Positions 1-9,620 of a stretch of 21,203 nt of DNA are shown one piece after another (within the stretch, counting starts at the first letter, position 1; every line of letters begins with the position of its first letter). The translations under genes were made by a program, and so were the position numbers. The notes under the pieces were generated by a model that saw only the letters and a program-made list of their open reading frames with translations, was not told the DNA's origin and searched no databases. The stretch is from Piscinibacter lacus. GTDB taxonomy: Bacteria; Pseudomonadota; Gammaproteobacteria; Burkholderiales; Burkholderiaceae_C. Where the stretch lies: assembly GCF_016735685.1 (NCBI RefSeq), contig NZ_JAERRA010000001.1, positions 2,267,019-2,288,221 on the forward strand. The letters run 5' to 3'.

Positions 1-589
1 CAGCCAGACCAAGACCAGCGGCACCCTGGGCGGCACGCTCAGCCTGCTCAGCAGCAACGACAGCGGCACCAGCGGCAATGCCGGCTCGGTGAGTTACACC
101 TACCGCGTGGCCAACAGCGCCACACAGTTCTTGGCTGCGGGCCAGACGGCCACCGAAACCTTCACCATCACGGCCAATGACGGCAACGGCGGCACCGCAA
201 GCCAGGTGGTGACCGTGACCGTGACGGGCACGAACGATCGCCCCACCGTCACCAGTTTCAGCAACGGTGCGGTGACCGAAGACGTCGCTTCGCCGAATCT
301 GAGCACCACCGTCTCGGTGAACTTCAGCGACATCGACACCCGCGATGTCCTGAGCTACAGCCAGACCAAGACCAGCGGCTCCCTGGGCGGCACGCTCACC
401 CTGCTCAGCAGCAACGACAGCGGCACCACCGGCACTGCCGGCTCGGTGAGCTACACCTACCGCGTGGCCAACAGCGCCACGCAGTTCTTGGCCGCGGGCC
501 AGACGGCCACCGAAACCTTCACCATCACGGCCAATGACGGCAACGGCGGCACCGCAAGCCAGGTGGTGACCGTGACCGTGACGGGCAGC
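1..589 (+). repeat. VCBS repeats of the first giant protein
   Basis: There is one partial and one complete VCBS-type repeat with a 357 bp (119 residue) period; equivalent points (the Asn of NDRP or NDAP) are at 233 and 590. Each repeat contains [15 protein letters not shown] and ends in TVTVTG. They are nearly identical in DNA to the repeats at 19905-21203 in the second giant gene. The repeats are predicted beta-sandwich stalk domains. Confidence 0.9.
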
Positions 590-3500
590 AACGACGCTCC
601 CATCCTCAGCTCCAACGGAGGCGGCGCCACTGCCATGGTCTCCGTGGCGGAGAACACCTCGACCGTCACCACCGTCACGGCCACCGATGTGGACGCGGGC
701 GATGTGCTGAGCTTTGCCATCAGCGGGGGGGCCGATGCCGCGCGCTTCGCGATCGATGCCGCCACCGGGGTGCTCAGCTTCGTCAACGCGCCGGACTTCG
801 AGCAACCGCTGGATGTTGGCACGGACAACGTTTACGAGGTTCAGGTCAGCGTCCAGGATGGTCGGGGCGGTCAGGATGTGCAGGACCTGAGCGTGACGGT
901 GACGGATGTCGGCGACACCCAGCCGCCGGAGGTGGACCTCTCGGCCATCGCAGCGGGCGTGGGCGGCTTCGTGATCAACGGACAGGCGGCGTTTGACGTC
1001 AGCGGCATCAGCGTGAGTGCCGCAGGCGATGTGAACGGCGACGGCCTGGCGGACCTGATCGTGGGGGCCTACCGCAGCGAACCCAGCGCCGGGACCGCTG
1101 CCGGCCGCAGCTACGTCGTCTTCGGCAAGAACACGGGTACGGAGGTGAACCTCAGCGCGGTGGCGGAGGGCACGGGCGGCTTCGTGATCAACGGGCAAGC
1201 GGCGTATGACGGCAGCGGTATCAGCGTGAGCGCCGCAGGAGACGTGAACGGCGACGGCCTGGCCGACCTGGTCGTGGGGGCCCCCTTCAGCGCCCACAGC
1301 GCCGGCTATTCTGCCGGCCGCAGCTACGTCGTCTTCGGCAAGAGCACGGGCACGGAGGTGAACCTCAGCGCGGTGGCGGGGGGCACGGGCGGCTTCGTGA
1401 TCAACGGGCAGGCGGCGAGTGACCGCAGCGGCATCAGCGTGAGCGCCGCGGGCGATGTGAATGGCGACGGCCTGGCCGACCTGGTCGTGGGGGCCAACCA
1501 AAGCGACCCCAGCGCCGGCTACGCTGCCGGCCGCAGCTACGTCGTCTTCGGCAAGAGCACGGGCACGGAGGTGAACCTCTCCGCGGTGGCGAGTGGTGTG
1601 GGCGGCTTCGTGATCAACGGGCAGTCTGCGGGTGACTTCAGCGGCACCAGCGTGAGTGCCGCGGGCGATGTGAACGGCGACGGCCTGGCCGATTTGATCG
1701 TGGGAGCCTTGCTCAGCGACCCCAGCGCCGGCACCAATGCCGGCCGCAGCTACGTCGTCTTCGGCAAGAGCACGGGCACGGAGGTGAACCTCAGCGCGGT
1801 GGCGGGGGGCACGGGCGGCTTTGTGATCAACGGGCAGGCGGCGCGTGACTACAGCGGCTCCAGCGTGAGCGCTGCGGGGGATGTGAACGGCGACGGTCTG
1901 GCCGACCTGATCGTGGGGGCCTTCCGCAGTGACCCCAGCGCCGGCTCCAATGCCGGCCGCAGCTATGTCGTCTTCGGCAAGAGCACGGGCACGGAGGTGA
2001 ACCTCAGCGCGGTGGCCGGCGGCACGGGCGGCTTCGTGATTAATGGGGAAGCAGCAGTTGATTACAGCGGCCGCAGCGTGAGCGCCGCAGGCGATGTGAA
2101 CGGCGACGGCCTGGCCGACCTGATCGTAGGGGCCCCCGGAAGCGACCGAAGCGCCGGCTCCTATGCCGGCCGCAGCTACGTCGTCTTGGGCAAGAGCACG
2201 GGCACGGAGGTGAACCTCAGCGCGGTGGCGGGGGGGGTGGGCGGCTTCGTGATCAACGGGCAGGCGGCGTTTGACCGCAGCGGCCGCAGCGTGAGCGCCG
2301 CTGGTGATGTGAACGGCGACGGCCTGGCCGATTTGATCGTGGGGGCGCCCGACAGCGACCCCAGCGCCGGCTTCGAAGCCGGCCGCAGCTACGTCATCTT
2401 CGGCAGCACCACGGGCGCCTTCGAGCAGACCGCCTTCGACCAAGTGGGCACCGCCGCAGCCGAGACGCTGACCGGCACGGGGGGCGAGGACAACATCGCC
2501 GCCGGGGCCGGCAACGACACCCTGGTTGGCAACGGCGGGGCCGACGTGCTTTACGGCGGGGCCGGGAACGATGTGTTCCAGCTCAATGCCAGCAACCTCG
2601 CAGCGCTGAGCAGTGGCCTCAGCAACGGCAACCTGGCCCGGGTGGATGGTGGCAGCGGCATCGACACCATCCAAGTGGTGAGCGGTGGGGTTGCCCTCAA
2701 CCTGGCCACCATCGCCAACGTCGGCAACAACGGCGGCATCGGCTTCGGCCGCATCGACAGCATCGAGCGCATCGACCTGACGGGCAGCGGCAACAACAGC
2801 CTGAGCCTGCAACTGCGCGATGTGCTGGACATGGCCGGGCACAACAGCTTCAACAGCGGCAGCGGTTGGAGCGGGCTGGGGGCCGCGGTGAACCGCCATC
2901 AACTGGTGGTGGAGGGCGATGCAGGCGATGCTGTCAACTTCGACGCCGGCTGGACCCGCTCGGGCACGGCTAGCCTGGGGGGCCAGAACTATGTGATCGT
3001 GAACCACGACAGCAGCGCGGCGCAGGTGCTGGTGCGTCAGGGCGTGGGCCTGAACAATGTGCAAGCGCCCCGGGTGGACCTCTCGGCCATCGCAGCGGGC
3101 GTGGGCGGCTTCGTGATCAACGGGCAGTCGGCGGCTGACCTCAGCGGAGGCAGCGTGAGCGCTGCGGGCGATGTGAACGGCGACGGTCTGGCCGACCTGA
3201 TCGTGGGAGCTTCCAACAGCGACCCCAGCGCCGGCGACAGAGCCGGCCGTAGCTATGTCGTTTTTGGGAAGAGCACGGGCACGGAAGTAAACCTGTCCTC
3301 AGTCGCAGGGGGCACGGGCGGCTTCGTGATCAACGGGCAGGCGGAGATTGACTTCAGCGGCATCAGCGTCAGCGCCGCAGGTGATGTGAACGGCGACGGC
3401 CTGGCCGATCTGATCGTGGGGGCCCACTTCAGCTCCCCCAGCGCCGGCCCCTTTGCCGGCCGCAGCTACGTCGTCTTCGGCAAGAGCACGGGCACCGAGG

Positions 3501-6500
3501 TGAACCTCAGCGCAGTGGCGACGGGCGTGGGCGGCTTCGTGATCAACGGGCAGGCGGCGGGTGACTTCAGCGGCAGCAGCGTGAGCGCTGCGGGCGATGT
3601 GAACGGCGACGGTCTGGCCGACCTGATCGTGGGGGCTTCCATCAGCGACCCCAGCGCCGGCTCCTATGCCGGCCGCAGCTATGTCGTCTTCGGCAAGAGC
3701 ACGGGCACGGCAGTGAATCTCAGCGCGGTTGCGGGGAGCGTGGGGGGCTTCGTGATCAACGGTCAAACCACTTTCGAGTCTAGCGGCCGCAGCGTTAGCG
3801 CCGCAGGCGATGTGAACGGCGACGGCCTGGCCGACCTGATCGTGGGGGCCACCAACGGCAGCGACCCCAGCACCGGCCCCGCTGCCGGCCGCAGCTACGT
3901 CGTCTTCGGCAAGAGCACGGGCACGGAGGTGAACCTCAGCGCGGTGGCGGGGGGCACGGGCGGCTTCGTGATCAACGGGCAGGCAGCGAGTGATCGCAGC
4001 GGTATCAGCGTCAGCGCCGCAGGCGATGTGAACGGCGACGGCCTGGCCGACCTGATCGTGGGGGCCTACGTTAGCGACCCCAGCGCCGGCACCGATGCTG
4101 GCCGCAGCTACGTCGTCTTCGGCAAGAGCACGGGCACGGCGGTGAACCTCAGCGCGGTGGCGATGGGAGTGGGCGGCTTCGTGATCAACGGGCAGGCGGC
4201 GCTTGACCTCAGCGGCAGCAGCGTGAGCGCCGCAGGCGATGTGAACGGCGACGGCTTGGCCGACCTGATCGTGGGGGCCTTCCGCAGTGACCCCAGCGCC
4301 GGCACCGATGCCGGCCGCAGCTACGTCGTTTTCGGCAAGAGCACGGGCACAGAGGTGAACCTCAGCGCGGTAGCCGGGGGCACGGGCGGCTTTGTGATCA
4401 ACGGGCAGGCGGCGCGTGACTACAGCGGTAGTGTCAGCGCCGCAGGCGATGTGAACGGCGACGGCCTGGCCGATTTGATCGTGGGGGCAACCGGCAGCGA
4501 CCCCAGCGCCGGCCCCGATGCCGGCCGCAGCTACGTCATCTTCGGCAGCACCAGCGGCGCCTTTATCCAGACCGCCTTCGACCAAGTGGGCACCGCCGCT
4601 GCCGAGACGCTGACCGGCACGGCGGCTGAGGACAACATCGCCGCCGGGGCTGGCAACGACACCCTGGTTGGCAATGGTGGATCGGACGTGCTCTACGGCG
4701 GGGCCGGCAACGATGTGTTCCAGCTCAATGCCAGCAACCTTGCTGCGCTGAGCACCGGCCTCAGCAACGGCAACCTGGCCCGGGTGGATGGTGGCAGCGG
4801 CATCGACACCATCCAAGTGGTGGGCGGTGGGGTTGCCCTCAACCTGGCCAGCATCGCCAACGTCGGCAACGACGGCGGCATCGGCTTGGGCCGCATCGAC
4901 AGCATCGAGCGCATCGACCTGACGGGCAGCGGCAACAACAGCCTGAGCCTGCAACTGCGCGATGTGCTGGACATGGCCGGGCACAACAGCTTCAACAGCG
5001 GCACGGGCTGGACTGGGCTGGGGGCCGCGGTGAACCGCCATCAACTGGTGGTGGAGGGCAACGCAGGCGATGCCGTCAACTTCGACGCCGGCTGGACCCG
5101 CTCGGGCACGGCCAGCCTGGGGGGCCAGAACTATGTGATCGTGAACCACAACACCAGCGCGGCGCAGGTGCTGGTGAGGCAGGGGGTGGGCCTGAACAAT
5201 GTGGCGCTGCCGCCAGCGGCCCCTCTGGACCTTTCGGCCATCGCAGCGGGCGTGGGCGGCTTTGTGATCAACGGGCAAGCGGCGGGTGACTACAGCGGCC
5301 GCAGCGTGAGCGCCGCAGGCGATGTGAACGGCGATGGCCTGGCCGACCTGATCGTGGGGGCCCTCGGCAGCGACCCCAGCGCCGGCTCCTCTGCCGGCCG
5401 CAGCTACGTCGTCTTCGGCAAGAGCACGGGCACGGGGGTGAACCTCAGCGCGGTGGCGGGCGGCACGGGCGGCTTCGTGATCAACGGGCAGGCGGCGTAT
5501 GACCTCAGCGGCCGCAGCGTGAGCGCCGCAGGCGATGTGAACGGCGATGGCCTGGCCGACCTGATCGTGGGGGCCGACCTCAGCGACCCCAGCGCCGTCT
5601 TAAATGCCGGCCGCAGCTACGTCGTCTTCGGCAAGAGCACGGGCACGGCGGTGAACCTCAGCGCGGTGGCAGCCGGTGTGGGCGGCTTCGTGATCAATGG
5701 GCAGGCGGCGGGTGACTACAGCGGCCGCAGCGTGAGCGCCGCAGGCGATGTGAACGGCGACGGCCTGGCGGACCTGATCGTGGGGGCTGACCGCAGCGAC
5801 CCCATTGCCGGCTCCTCTGCCGGCCGCAGCTACGTCGTCTTTGGCAAGAGCACGGGCACCGAGGTGAACCTCAGCGCGGTGGCGATAGGGGTGGGCGGCT
5901 TTGTGATCAATGGGCAGGCGGCGCTTGACTACAGCGGCCGCAGCGTGAGCGCCGCGGGCGATGTGAACGGCGACGGCCTGGCGGACCTGATCGTGGGGGC
6001 TGACCGCAGCGACCCCATTGCCGGCTCTGGTGCCGGCCGCAGCTACGTCGTCTTCGGCAAGAGCACAGGCACGGCGGTGAACCTCAGCGCGGTGGCAGGC
6101 GGCACGGGCGGCTTCGTGATCAACGGGCAGGCGGCGCTTGACTACAGCGGCCGCAGCGCGAGCGCCGCGGGCGATGTGAACGGCGATGGCCTGGCCGACC
6201 TGATCGTGGGGGCCATCCTCAGCGACCCCAGCGCCGGCTCCTCTGCCGGCCGCAGCTATGTCGTCTTCGGCCAGAGCACGGGCACGGCGGTGAACCTCAG
6301 CGCGGTGGCGGGGGGTATGGGCGGCTTCGTGATCAATGGGCAGGCGGCGGGTGACCAAAGCGGCATCAGCGTGAGCGCCGCAGGCGATGTGAACGGCGAC
6401 GGCCTGGCCGACCTGATCGTGGGGGCCAACAGCAGCGACCCCAGCGCCGGCTCCTCTGCTGGCCGCAGCTACGTCGTCTTCGGCAAGAGCACGGGCACGG

Positions 6501-7378
6501 GGGTGAATCTCTCCGCAGTGGCCGCCGGCACTGGCGGCTTCGTGATCAACGGGCAGGCGGCGGGTGACCAAAGCGGCATCAGCGTGAGCGCCGCAGGCGA
6601 TGTGAACGGCGACGGCCTGGCCGACCTGATCGTGGGGGCTGACCGCAGCGACCCCAGCGCCGGCACCGATGCCGGCCGCAGCTACGTCATCTTCGGCAGC
6701 ACCACCGGCGCCTTCGCCCAGACCGCCTTCGACCAAGTGGGCACCGCCGCAGCCGAGACGCTGACCGGCACGGCGGCTGAGGACAACATCGCCGCCGGGG
6801 CTGGCAACGACACCCTCATTGGCAACGGCGGGGCCGACGTGCTTTACGGCGGCGCCGGCAACGATGTGTTCCAGCTCAATGCCAGCAACCTTGCTGCGCT
6901 GAGCAGTGGCCTCACCAACGGCAACCTGGCCCGGGTGGATGGCGGCAGCGGCATCGACACCATCCAAGTGGTGGGCGGCGGCATTGCCTTCAACCTGGCC
7001 AGCATCGCCAACGTCGGCAACAACGGCGGCATCGGCTTCGGCCGCATCGACAGCATCGAGCGCATCGACTTGACGGGCAACGGCAACAACAGCCTGAGCC
7101 TGCAACTGCGCGATGTGCTGGACATGGCCGGGCACAACAGCTTCAACAGCGGCACGGGCTGGACTGGGCTGGGGGCCGCGGTGAACCGCCATCAACTGGT
7201 GGTGGACGGCAACGCCGGCGATGCCCTGCGCCTGGGCAGCGGCTGGAACACCAGCAGCACGGCCAGCCTCGGCGGCCAGACCTATGCCATCTGGAACCAT
7301 GCCAGCAGCGCTGCGCAGGTGTTGGTGGCCACCGGGGTGGCGGTGACGTCAGGTGTGGCAGAGCTGGGAGCGTTCTGA
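2..7378 (+). CDS. Giant T1SS-secreted repeat protein (VCBS, cadherin-like, 3 x [FG-GAP propeller + RTX]), 5'-partial
   Basis: This is the last 2458 residues of a very large secreted protein; the reading frame is open from base 2 and its start is outside the window. Domain order by visible residue: VCBS repeats (1-196), a cadherin-like domain (about 197-308), then three units starting at residues 311, 1025 and 1742. Each unit has seven FG-GAP repeats with the calcium-binding loop [12 protein letters not shown]-like nonapeptides ([15 protein letters not shown]) and a conserved module around [12 protein letters not shown]. The protein ends in GVAELGAF, and such RTX-type C-termini normally carry the uncleaved T1SS signal. 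Calcium-dependent folding outside the cell and a role in adhesion or ligand binding are inferred from the families. The T1SS operon is convergent, and a GT41 gene follows on the same strand. The unusual points are the exact 3 x 7 repeat architecture and the hypervariable codons. It could instead be a surface-layer or biofilm matrix protein. Confidence 0.93.
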   Translation, partial: SQTKTSGTLGGTLSLLSSNDSGTSGNAGSVSYTYRVANSATQFLAAGQTATETFTITANDGNGGTASQVVTVTVTGTNDRPTVTSFSNGAVTEDVASPNLSTTVSVNFSDIDTRDVLSYSQTKTSGSLGGTLTLLSSNDSGTTGTAGSVSYTYRVANSATQFLAAGQTATETFTITANDGNGGTASQVVTVTVTGSNDAPILSSNGGGATAMVSVAENTSTVTTVTATDVDAGDVLSFAISGGADAARFAIDAATGVLSFVNAPDFEQPLDVGTDNVYEVQVSVQDGRGGQDVQDLSVTVTDVGDTQPPEVDLSAIAAGVGGFVINGQAAFDVSGISVSAAGDVNGDGLADLIVGAYRSEPSAGTAAGRSYVVFGKNTGTEVNLSAVAEGTGGFVINGQAAYDGSGISVSAAGDVNGDGLADLVVGAPFSAHSAGYSAGRSYVVFGKSTGTEVNLSAVAGGTGGFVINGQAASDRSGISVSAAGDVNGDGLADLVVGANQSDPSAGYAAGRSYVVFGKSTGTEVNLSAVASGVGGFVINGQSAGDFSGTSVSAAGDVNGDGLADLIVGALLSDPSAGTNAGRSYVVFGKSTGTEVNLSAVAGGTGGFVINGQAARDYSGSSVSAAGDVNGDGLADLIVGAFRSDPSAGSNAGRSYVVFGKSTGTEVNLSAVAGGTGGFVINGEAAVDYSGRSVSAAGDVNGDGLADLIVGAPGSDRSAGSYAGRSYVVLGKSTGTEVNLSAVAGGVGGFVINGQAAFDRSGRSVSAAGDVNGDGLADLIVGAPDSDPSAGFEAGRSYVIFGSTTGAFEQTAFDQVGTAAAETLTGTGGEDNIAAGAGNDTLVGNGGADVLYGGAGNDVFQLNASNLAALSSGLSNGNLARVDGGSGIDTIQVVSGGVALNLATIANVGNNGGIGFGRIDSIERIDLTGSGNNSLSLQLRDVLDMAGHNSFNSGSGWSGLGAAVNRHQLVVEGDAGDAVNFDAGWTRSGTASLGGQNYVIVNHDSSAAQVLVRQGVGLNNVQAPRVDLSAIAAGVGGFVINGQSAADLSGGSVSAAGDVNGDGLADLIVGASNSDPSAGDRAGRSYVVFGKSTGTEVNLSSVAGGTGGFVINGQAEIDFSGISVSAAGDVNGDGLADLIVGAHFSSPSAGPFAGRSYVVFGKSTGTEVNLSAVATGVGGFVINGQAAGDFSGSSVSAAGDVNGDGLADLIVGASISDPSAGSYAGRSYVVFGKSTGTAVNLSAVAGSVGGFVINGQTTFESSGRSVSAAGDVNGDGLADLIVGATNGSDPSTGPAAGRSYVVFGKSTGTEVNLSAVAGGTGGFVINGQAASDRSGISVSAAGDVNGDGLADLIVGAYVSDPSAGTDAGRSYVVFGKSTGTAVNLSAVAMGVGGFVINGQAALDLSGSSVSAAGDVNGDGLADLIVGAFRSDPSAGTDAGRSYVVFGKSTGTEVNLSAVAGGTGGFVINGQAARDYSGSVSAAGDVNGDGLADLIVGATGSDPSAGPDAGRSYVIFGSTSGAFIQTAFDQVGTAAAETLTGTAAEDNIAAGAGNDTLVGNGGSDVLYGGAGNDVFQLNASNLAALSTGLSNGNLARVDGGSGIDTIQVVGGGVALNLASIANVGNDGGIGLGRIDSIERIDLTGSGNNSLSLQLRDVLDMAGHNSFNSGTGWTGLGAAVNRHQLVVEGNAGDAVNFDAGWTRSGTASLGGQNYVIVNHNTSAAQVLVRQGVGLNNVALPPAAPLDLSAIAAGVGGFVINGQAAGDYSGRSVSAAGDVNGDGLADLIVGALGSDPSAGSSAGRSYVVFGKSTGTGVNLSAVAGGTGGFVINGQAAYDLSGRSVSAAGDVNGDGLADLIVGADLSDPSAVLNAGRSYVVFGKSTGTAVNLSAVAAGVGGFVINGQAAGDYSGRSVSAAGDVNGDGLADLIVGADRSDPIAGSSAGRSYVVFGKSTGTEVNLSAVAIGVGGFVINGQAALDYSGRSVSAAGDVNGDGLADLIVGADRSDPIAGSGAGRSYVVFGKSTGTAVNLSAVAGGTGGFVINGQAALDYSGRSASAAGDVNGDGLADLIVGAILSDPSAGSSAGRSYVVFGQSTGTAVNLSAVAGGMGGFVINGQAAGDQSGISVSAAGDVNGDGLADLIVGANSSDPSAGSSAGRSYVVFGKSTGTGVNLSAVAAGTGGFVINGQAAGDQSGISVSAAGDVNGDGLADLIVGADRSDPSAGTDAGRSYVIFGSTTGAFAQTAFDQVGTAAAETLTGTAAEDNIAAGAGNDTLIGNGGADVLYGGAGNDVFQLNASNLAALSSGLTNGNLARVDGGSGIDTIQVVGGGIAFNLASIANVGNNGGIGFGRIDSIERIDLTGNGNNSLSLQLRDVLDMAGHNSFNSGTGWTGLGAAVNRHQLVVDGNAGDALRLGSGWNTSSTASLGGQTYAIWNHASSAAQVLVATGVAVTSGVAELGAF
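590..931 (+). other. Cadherin-like domain linking the VCBS stalk to the first propeller
   Basis: The encoded segment begins [12 protein letters not shown] and contains [32 protein letters not shown] and a closing VTVTDVGD. These match the cadherin repeat pattern (AENxP-like start, xxDxDxG, FxIDxxTGxL). It occurs once, between the VCBS region and the first FG-GAP block. Confidence 0.8.
932..2422 (+). repeat. FG-GAP block 1: seven 213-bp repeats (predicted 7-bladed propeller)
   Basis: There are seven consecutive 71-residue repeats, the first starting at 932 and the second at 1145. Each has the consensus order [48 protein letters not shown]. DxNxDGxxD is the calcium-binding loop known from integrin-alpha FG-GAP repeats. 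Residues 21, 23, 26, 47, 48, 55 and 56 of each repeat vary strongly while the rest is almost invariant. The last repeat ends differently ([11 protein letters not shown]), which marks the end of the block. Confidence 0.9.
2423..3073 (+). other. RTX and C-terminal-like module, copy 1 (internal)
   Basis: It begins with the [19 protein letters not shown] linker, then about four RTX-like nonapeptides ([36 protein letters not shown]). A conserved domain with [19 protein letters not shown] and NRHQLVVEG follows. It ends in [11 protein letters not shown] and runs directly into the next propeller instead of a stop codon. An RTX secretion module would normally be terminal, so this copy looks like a product of tandem duplication. 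Confidence 0.85.
3074..4564 (+). repeat. FG-GAP block 2: seven 213-bp repeats
   Basis: This is a second set of seven FG-GAP repeats of the same 71-residue type. The fourth repeat carries one extra residue in the loop after VGA (ATNGSDP). The seventh lacks one residue just before SVSAAG (SGSVSAAG). The block ends with the same YVIFGST terminal variant as block 1, so block length is conserved at seven. Confidence 0.9.
4565..5224 (+). other. RTX and C-terminal-like module, copy 2 (internal)
   Basis: This has the same organisation as copy 1: RTX nonapeptides, then the [11 protein letters not shown] and NRHQLVVEG domain, then [11 protein letters not shown] and a short Ala/Pro linker into the third propeller. 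DNA similarity to copy 1 is very high by eye, which points to recent duplication or gene conversion. Confidence 0.85.
5225..6715 (+). repeat. FG-GAP block 3: seven 213-bp repeats
   Basis: This is the third set of exactly seven FG-GAP repeats. It is more homogeneous than blocks 1 and 2: several repeats share DYSGRS or DQSGIS and the loop SAGSSAG. This suggests more recent amplification or conversion. It ends with [11 protein letters not shown], like the other blocks. Confidence 0.9.
6716..7378 (+). other. RTX and true C-terminal module, copy 3 (predicted secretion signal)
   Basis: This is the terminal copy of the module. It diverges from the internal copies only near the end ([19 protein letters not shown]), where [14 protein letters not shown] and a stop replace LNNV plus linker. 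The uncleaved T1SS export signal is expected within these last residues (family knowledge). The same ending, GVAALGAF, recurs in the orphan fragment at 12030-12157. Confidence 0.85.
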
Positions 7379-7473
7379 TGCACGGCCCGCGCAACGCCTG
7401 CGTCCTGGCCGGTGCGTCGGCACGAGGCCGGCACCGCCTGAGGCTTGAGGCTGCGGCCCAGGCCCGATGGCTC

Positions 7474-7541
7474 GGCGGGGGGGCGGCCTCGCCGCGGCCA
7501 GGGCTTCGGCCTTGAGGCCGTGAAGTTGCCGCCCCCCCGCC
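7474..7541 (+). promoter_or_regulatory. GC inverted repeat with G7 and C7 tracts at the glycosyltransferase start
   Basis: GGCGGGGGGGCGGC at 7474-7487 is the perfect reverse complement of GCCGCCCCCCCGCC at 7528-7541, with a 40-base loop between them. The candidate GTG start at 7520 lies in the loop and the C7 tract is within the first codons. The structure could hinder translation, act as an attenuator, or be a site of slippage. There is no following T-run, so a classical terminator is not supported. Confidence 0.5.
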
Positions 7542-9583
7542 CGCGCGCCGCGCCGGCCGTGCCACCGCCCGCTGCGCGGTCGCATGCCGAGGCCCAGCGC
7601 CTGCTGGCTGCCGGCCAGGCTGAGGCCGCCCTGGTCAGCTTGCGGGCCTGGCTGGCCCAGCAGCCGGCGGATGTGCCGGCCTGGATGCTGGCCGCCCAGG
7701 CGGCCCAGCTTGAGGGCGGCACGCAGGCCGCGGTGCCGGTGCTGCTGGAGGGGCTGGCCGCCACCCAGGCGCATCCCCGCCTGCGGGTGCGGCTGACCGG
7801 CCTGCTGGAATCCCTGGACCGGCATCGGGAGGCGATGTTTCACTTCCAGATGGCCCTGGAGCAGGCGCCGGAGCATGCGCCGGCCCTGCACCGGGCCTTG
7901 GCCCGCTTGCGCCAGCAGCAGGGCGACTGGGCCCGTGCGGTGGAGAGCTGGCGCCAGGCGGGGCCGGTGCTGACGCCGGCCGACCATGTTGACTTGGCCG
8001 AGTGCGCCCAGCGCCTGGGCGTGGAGCCCCTGGCCGAGCGGGCGCTGGAGCAGGCCCGGGCCAGCACCGAGCTGGCTGTGCTGACCCGGCTGGCCGAGGT
8101 GGAGGCCAGCCTGAACCGTGTCGCCGACGCTTGCACCACCCTGGGCCGTGCCGCTGCCCTGCACCCGCAGCAGGCGGATGCCTGGTTCAACCTGGCCAAG
8201 GTGCAGCTTGAAGGCTGGCGCAGCCGGGATGCCGTGACCAGCCTCGACCGGCTGCAGTCGATCCATGCCGACCATCCCGGTCTGCATGACCTGAAGGCCC
8301 TGCTGGCCGAACGCTTGGGCGATGCCGACGAGGCGCAGCGCCTGCACCAGCAGCGCGCCACCCAGCGGCCTGAGGACCCGACGGCGCAGGCAAGCTTCCT
8401 GTTCGCCTCCCTGTATCGACAGGCGCTCAGCCCGCCGGAGCTGAGCCGGATGCACCGGCAGGCCTTTGCGGCCTGGCCGGCCGTGACGCTGCCGGCCGCG
8501 CCGCGGGCGGGGCGGCGCATCCGCCTGGGCTACCTGGGCGCGGACCTGCACCACCAGCATCCGGTGTGCATCTTCATGCTGCCGGTGCTGCTGGGGCATG
8601 ACCGGCATGCCTTCGAGGTCTTCTTCTACAACAACGGCCGCGTGACGGACGCCCGCACCCGCCACGCCCAGGCCTCGCTGGAGCACTGGCGCGACATCAG
8701 CGGCTTGTCGGACGAGGCGGCCTGCGAACTGTTGCGGCGGGACCAGCTTGACCTGCTGGTGGATCTTTCGGGCCTGACCGCGCGCAACCGCCTGGGGGTG
8801 ATCCTGCGGCGTGCGGCGCCGGTGCAGGCCACCTTGCTGGCCTACCCCTGGACCACCGGCCTGCCGACCATGGACGCCTACGTGGCCGACCCGCTGACCG
8901 TGCCGCCGGAAGACTTTGAACTGCACAGCGAGCGGGTACTGCACCTGCCGCACAGCGTCTTCTGCTACGCCCCGGACGAGGATTACGCCCTGCGCCCACC
9001 GGCGGCGCGGGAGGGTGTGGTCTTTGGCTCCTTCAACAATCTGCCCAAGCTCAGCGAAGCTTGCTTGCGGGCCTGGGCCGCCATCGTGACCGGCGTGCCC
9101 GGCGCACGGCTGCTGATCAAGGCCCCGGCCCTGAACGATGCCCTGGTGCGCGAGCGCCTGAGCGCACGCCTGGCCGCGGCCGGTCTGGAGAGCACGCGCC
9201 TGGAGCTGCGTGGGCCCACTGCCTTGGACGGGATGATGGACGAGTACCACGACATGGATGTGGCCCTCGACCCCTTCCCCTATCACGGTGGCACCACCAG
9301 CGTGCAGGCGCTGTGGATGGGCGTGCCGCTCATCAGCCTGGCCGGGCGGGGCTTTGTTCGGCGCATGGGCGCCAGCCTGCTGGCCCCGCTGGGGCCGCAA
9401 GCCGGGCAAGTCCTGACGACCGAGGAGGCCTACATCGAGGCCGCCCGGCACTGGGGCCGGCAAGGCCCGCGCTCCCTGGCCCAGCGCCTGACCCTGCGGC
9501 AGGCCATGGCGGCCTCGCCGCTGCACCGGATCGAGGCCTACACCCGCGACCTGGAAGCCTGCTGGCGTTCCTTGTTGTGCTGA
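7520..9583 (+). CDS. TPR-containing GT41 (OGT/SPINDLY-type) glycosyltransferase
   Basis: This is a predicted cytoplasmic enzyme that transfers a sugar from a nucleotide-sugar to Ser/Thr of a protein, as in the O-GlcNAc transferase family. The N-terminal half is Ala/Leu-rich TPR-like helices (about residues 15-310). The catalytic part starts near residue 333. Visible motifs are GYLGADLHHQHPV (the family histidine, about His347), LLVDLSGLTARNR, YPWTTGLPTMDAYVADP, FGSFNNLPKLS (Lys510, in the position of the donor-contacting lysine) and DPFPYHGGTTSVQALWMGVP (from about residue 580). The start is uncertain: the frame is open back to TTG 7445, GTG 7559 is another option, and no convincing ribosome binding site precedes any of them. 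GTG 7520 avoids an Arg/Gly-rich lead-in. It follows the giant gene on the same strand, so that protein is the likely substrate (inference). Confidence 0.88.
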   Translation: MKLPPPRPRAAPAVPPPAARSHAEAQRLLAAGQAEAALVSLRAWLAQQPADVPAWMLAAQAAQLEGGTQAAVPVLLEGLAATQAHPRLRVRLTGLLESLDRHREAMFHFQMALEQAPEHAPALHRALARLRQQQGDWARAVESWRQAGPVLTPADHVDLAECAQRLGVEPLAERALEQARASTELAVLTRLAEVEASLNRVADACTTLGRAAALHPQQADAWFNLAKVQLEGWRSRDAVTSLDRLQSIHADHPGLHDLKALLAERLGDADEAQRLHQQRATQRPEDPTAQASFLFASLYRQALSPPELSRMHRQAFAAWPAVTLPAAPRAGRRIRLGYLGADLHHQHPVCIFMLPVLLGHDRHAFEVFFYNNGRVTDARTRHAQASLEHWRDISGLSDEAACELLRRDQLDLLVDLSGLTARNRLGVILRRAAPVQATLLAYPWTTGLPTMDAYVADPLTVPPEDFELHSERVLHLPHSVFCYAPDEDYALRPPAAREGVVFGSFNNLPKLSEACLRAWAAIVTGVPGARLLIKAPALNDALVRERLSARLAAAGLESTRLELRGPTALDGMMDEYHDMDVALDPFPYHGGTTSVQALWMGVPLISLAGRGFVRRMGASLLAPLGPQAGQVLTTEEAYIEAARHWGRQGPRSLAQRLTLRQAMAASPLHRIEAYTRDLEACWRSLLC

Positions 9584-9620
9584 CCTTTTCTTGTCCACCC
9601 TTCCCCTGCGAATCCTTTCC

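Noticed and set aside
3299..5278. Long minus-strand open frames opposite the FG-GAP repeats (659 codons here, 566 at 5600-7300)
   Set aside because: They are antisense shadows of a strongly G+C-rich repetitive gene; they just mirror the repeats ([16 protein letters not shown]) and have no independent domain.
932..6715. CRISPR-like array because of regular direct repeats
   Set aside because: The period is 213 bp, fully coding and in frame, with no short repeat-spacer structure.
7379..7470. Terminator after the first giant gene
   Set aside because: Short GC stems (CGGTGC/GCACCG) occur but no T-run follows, and the downstream gene is on the same strand.
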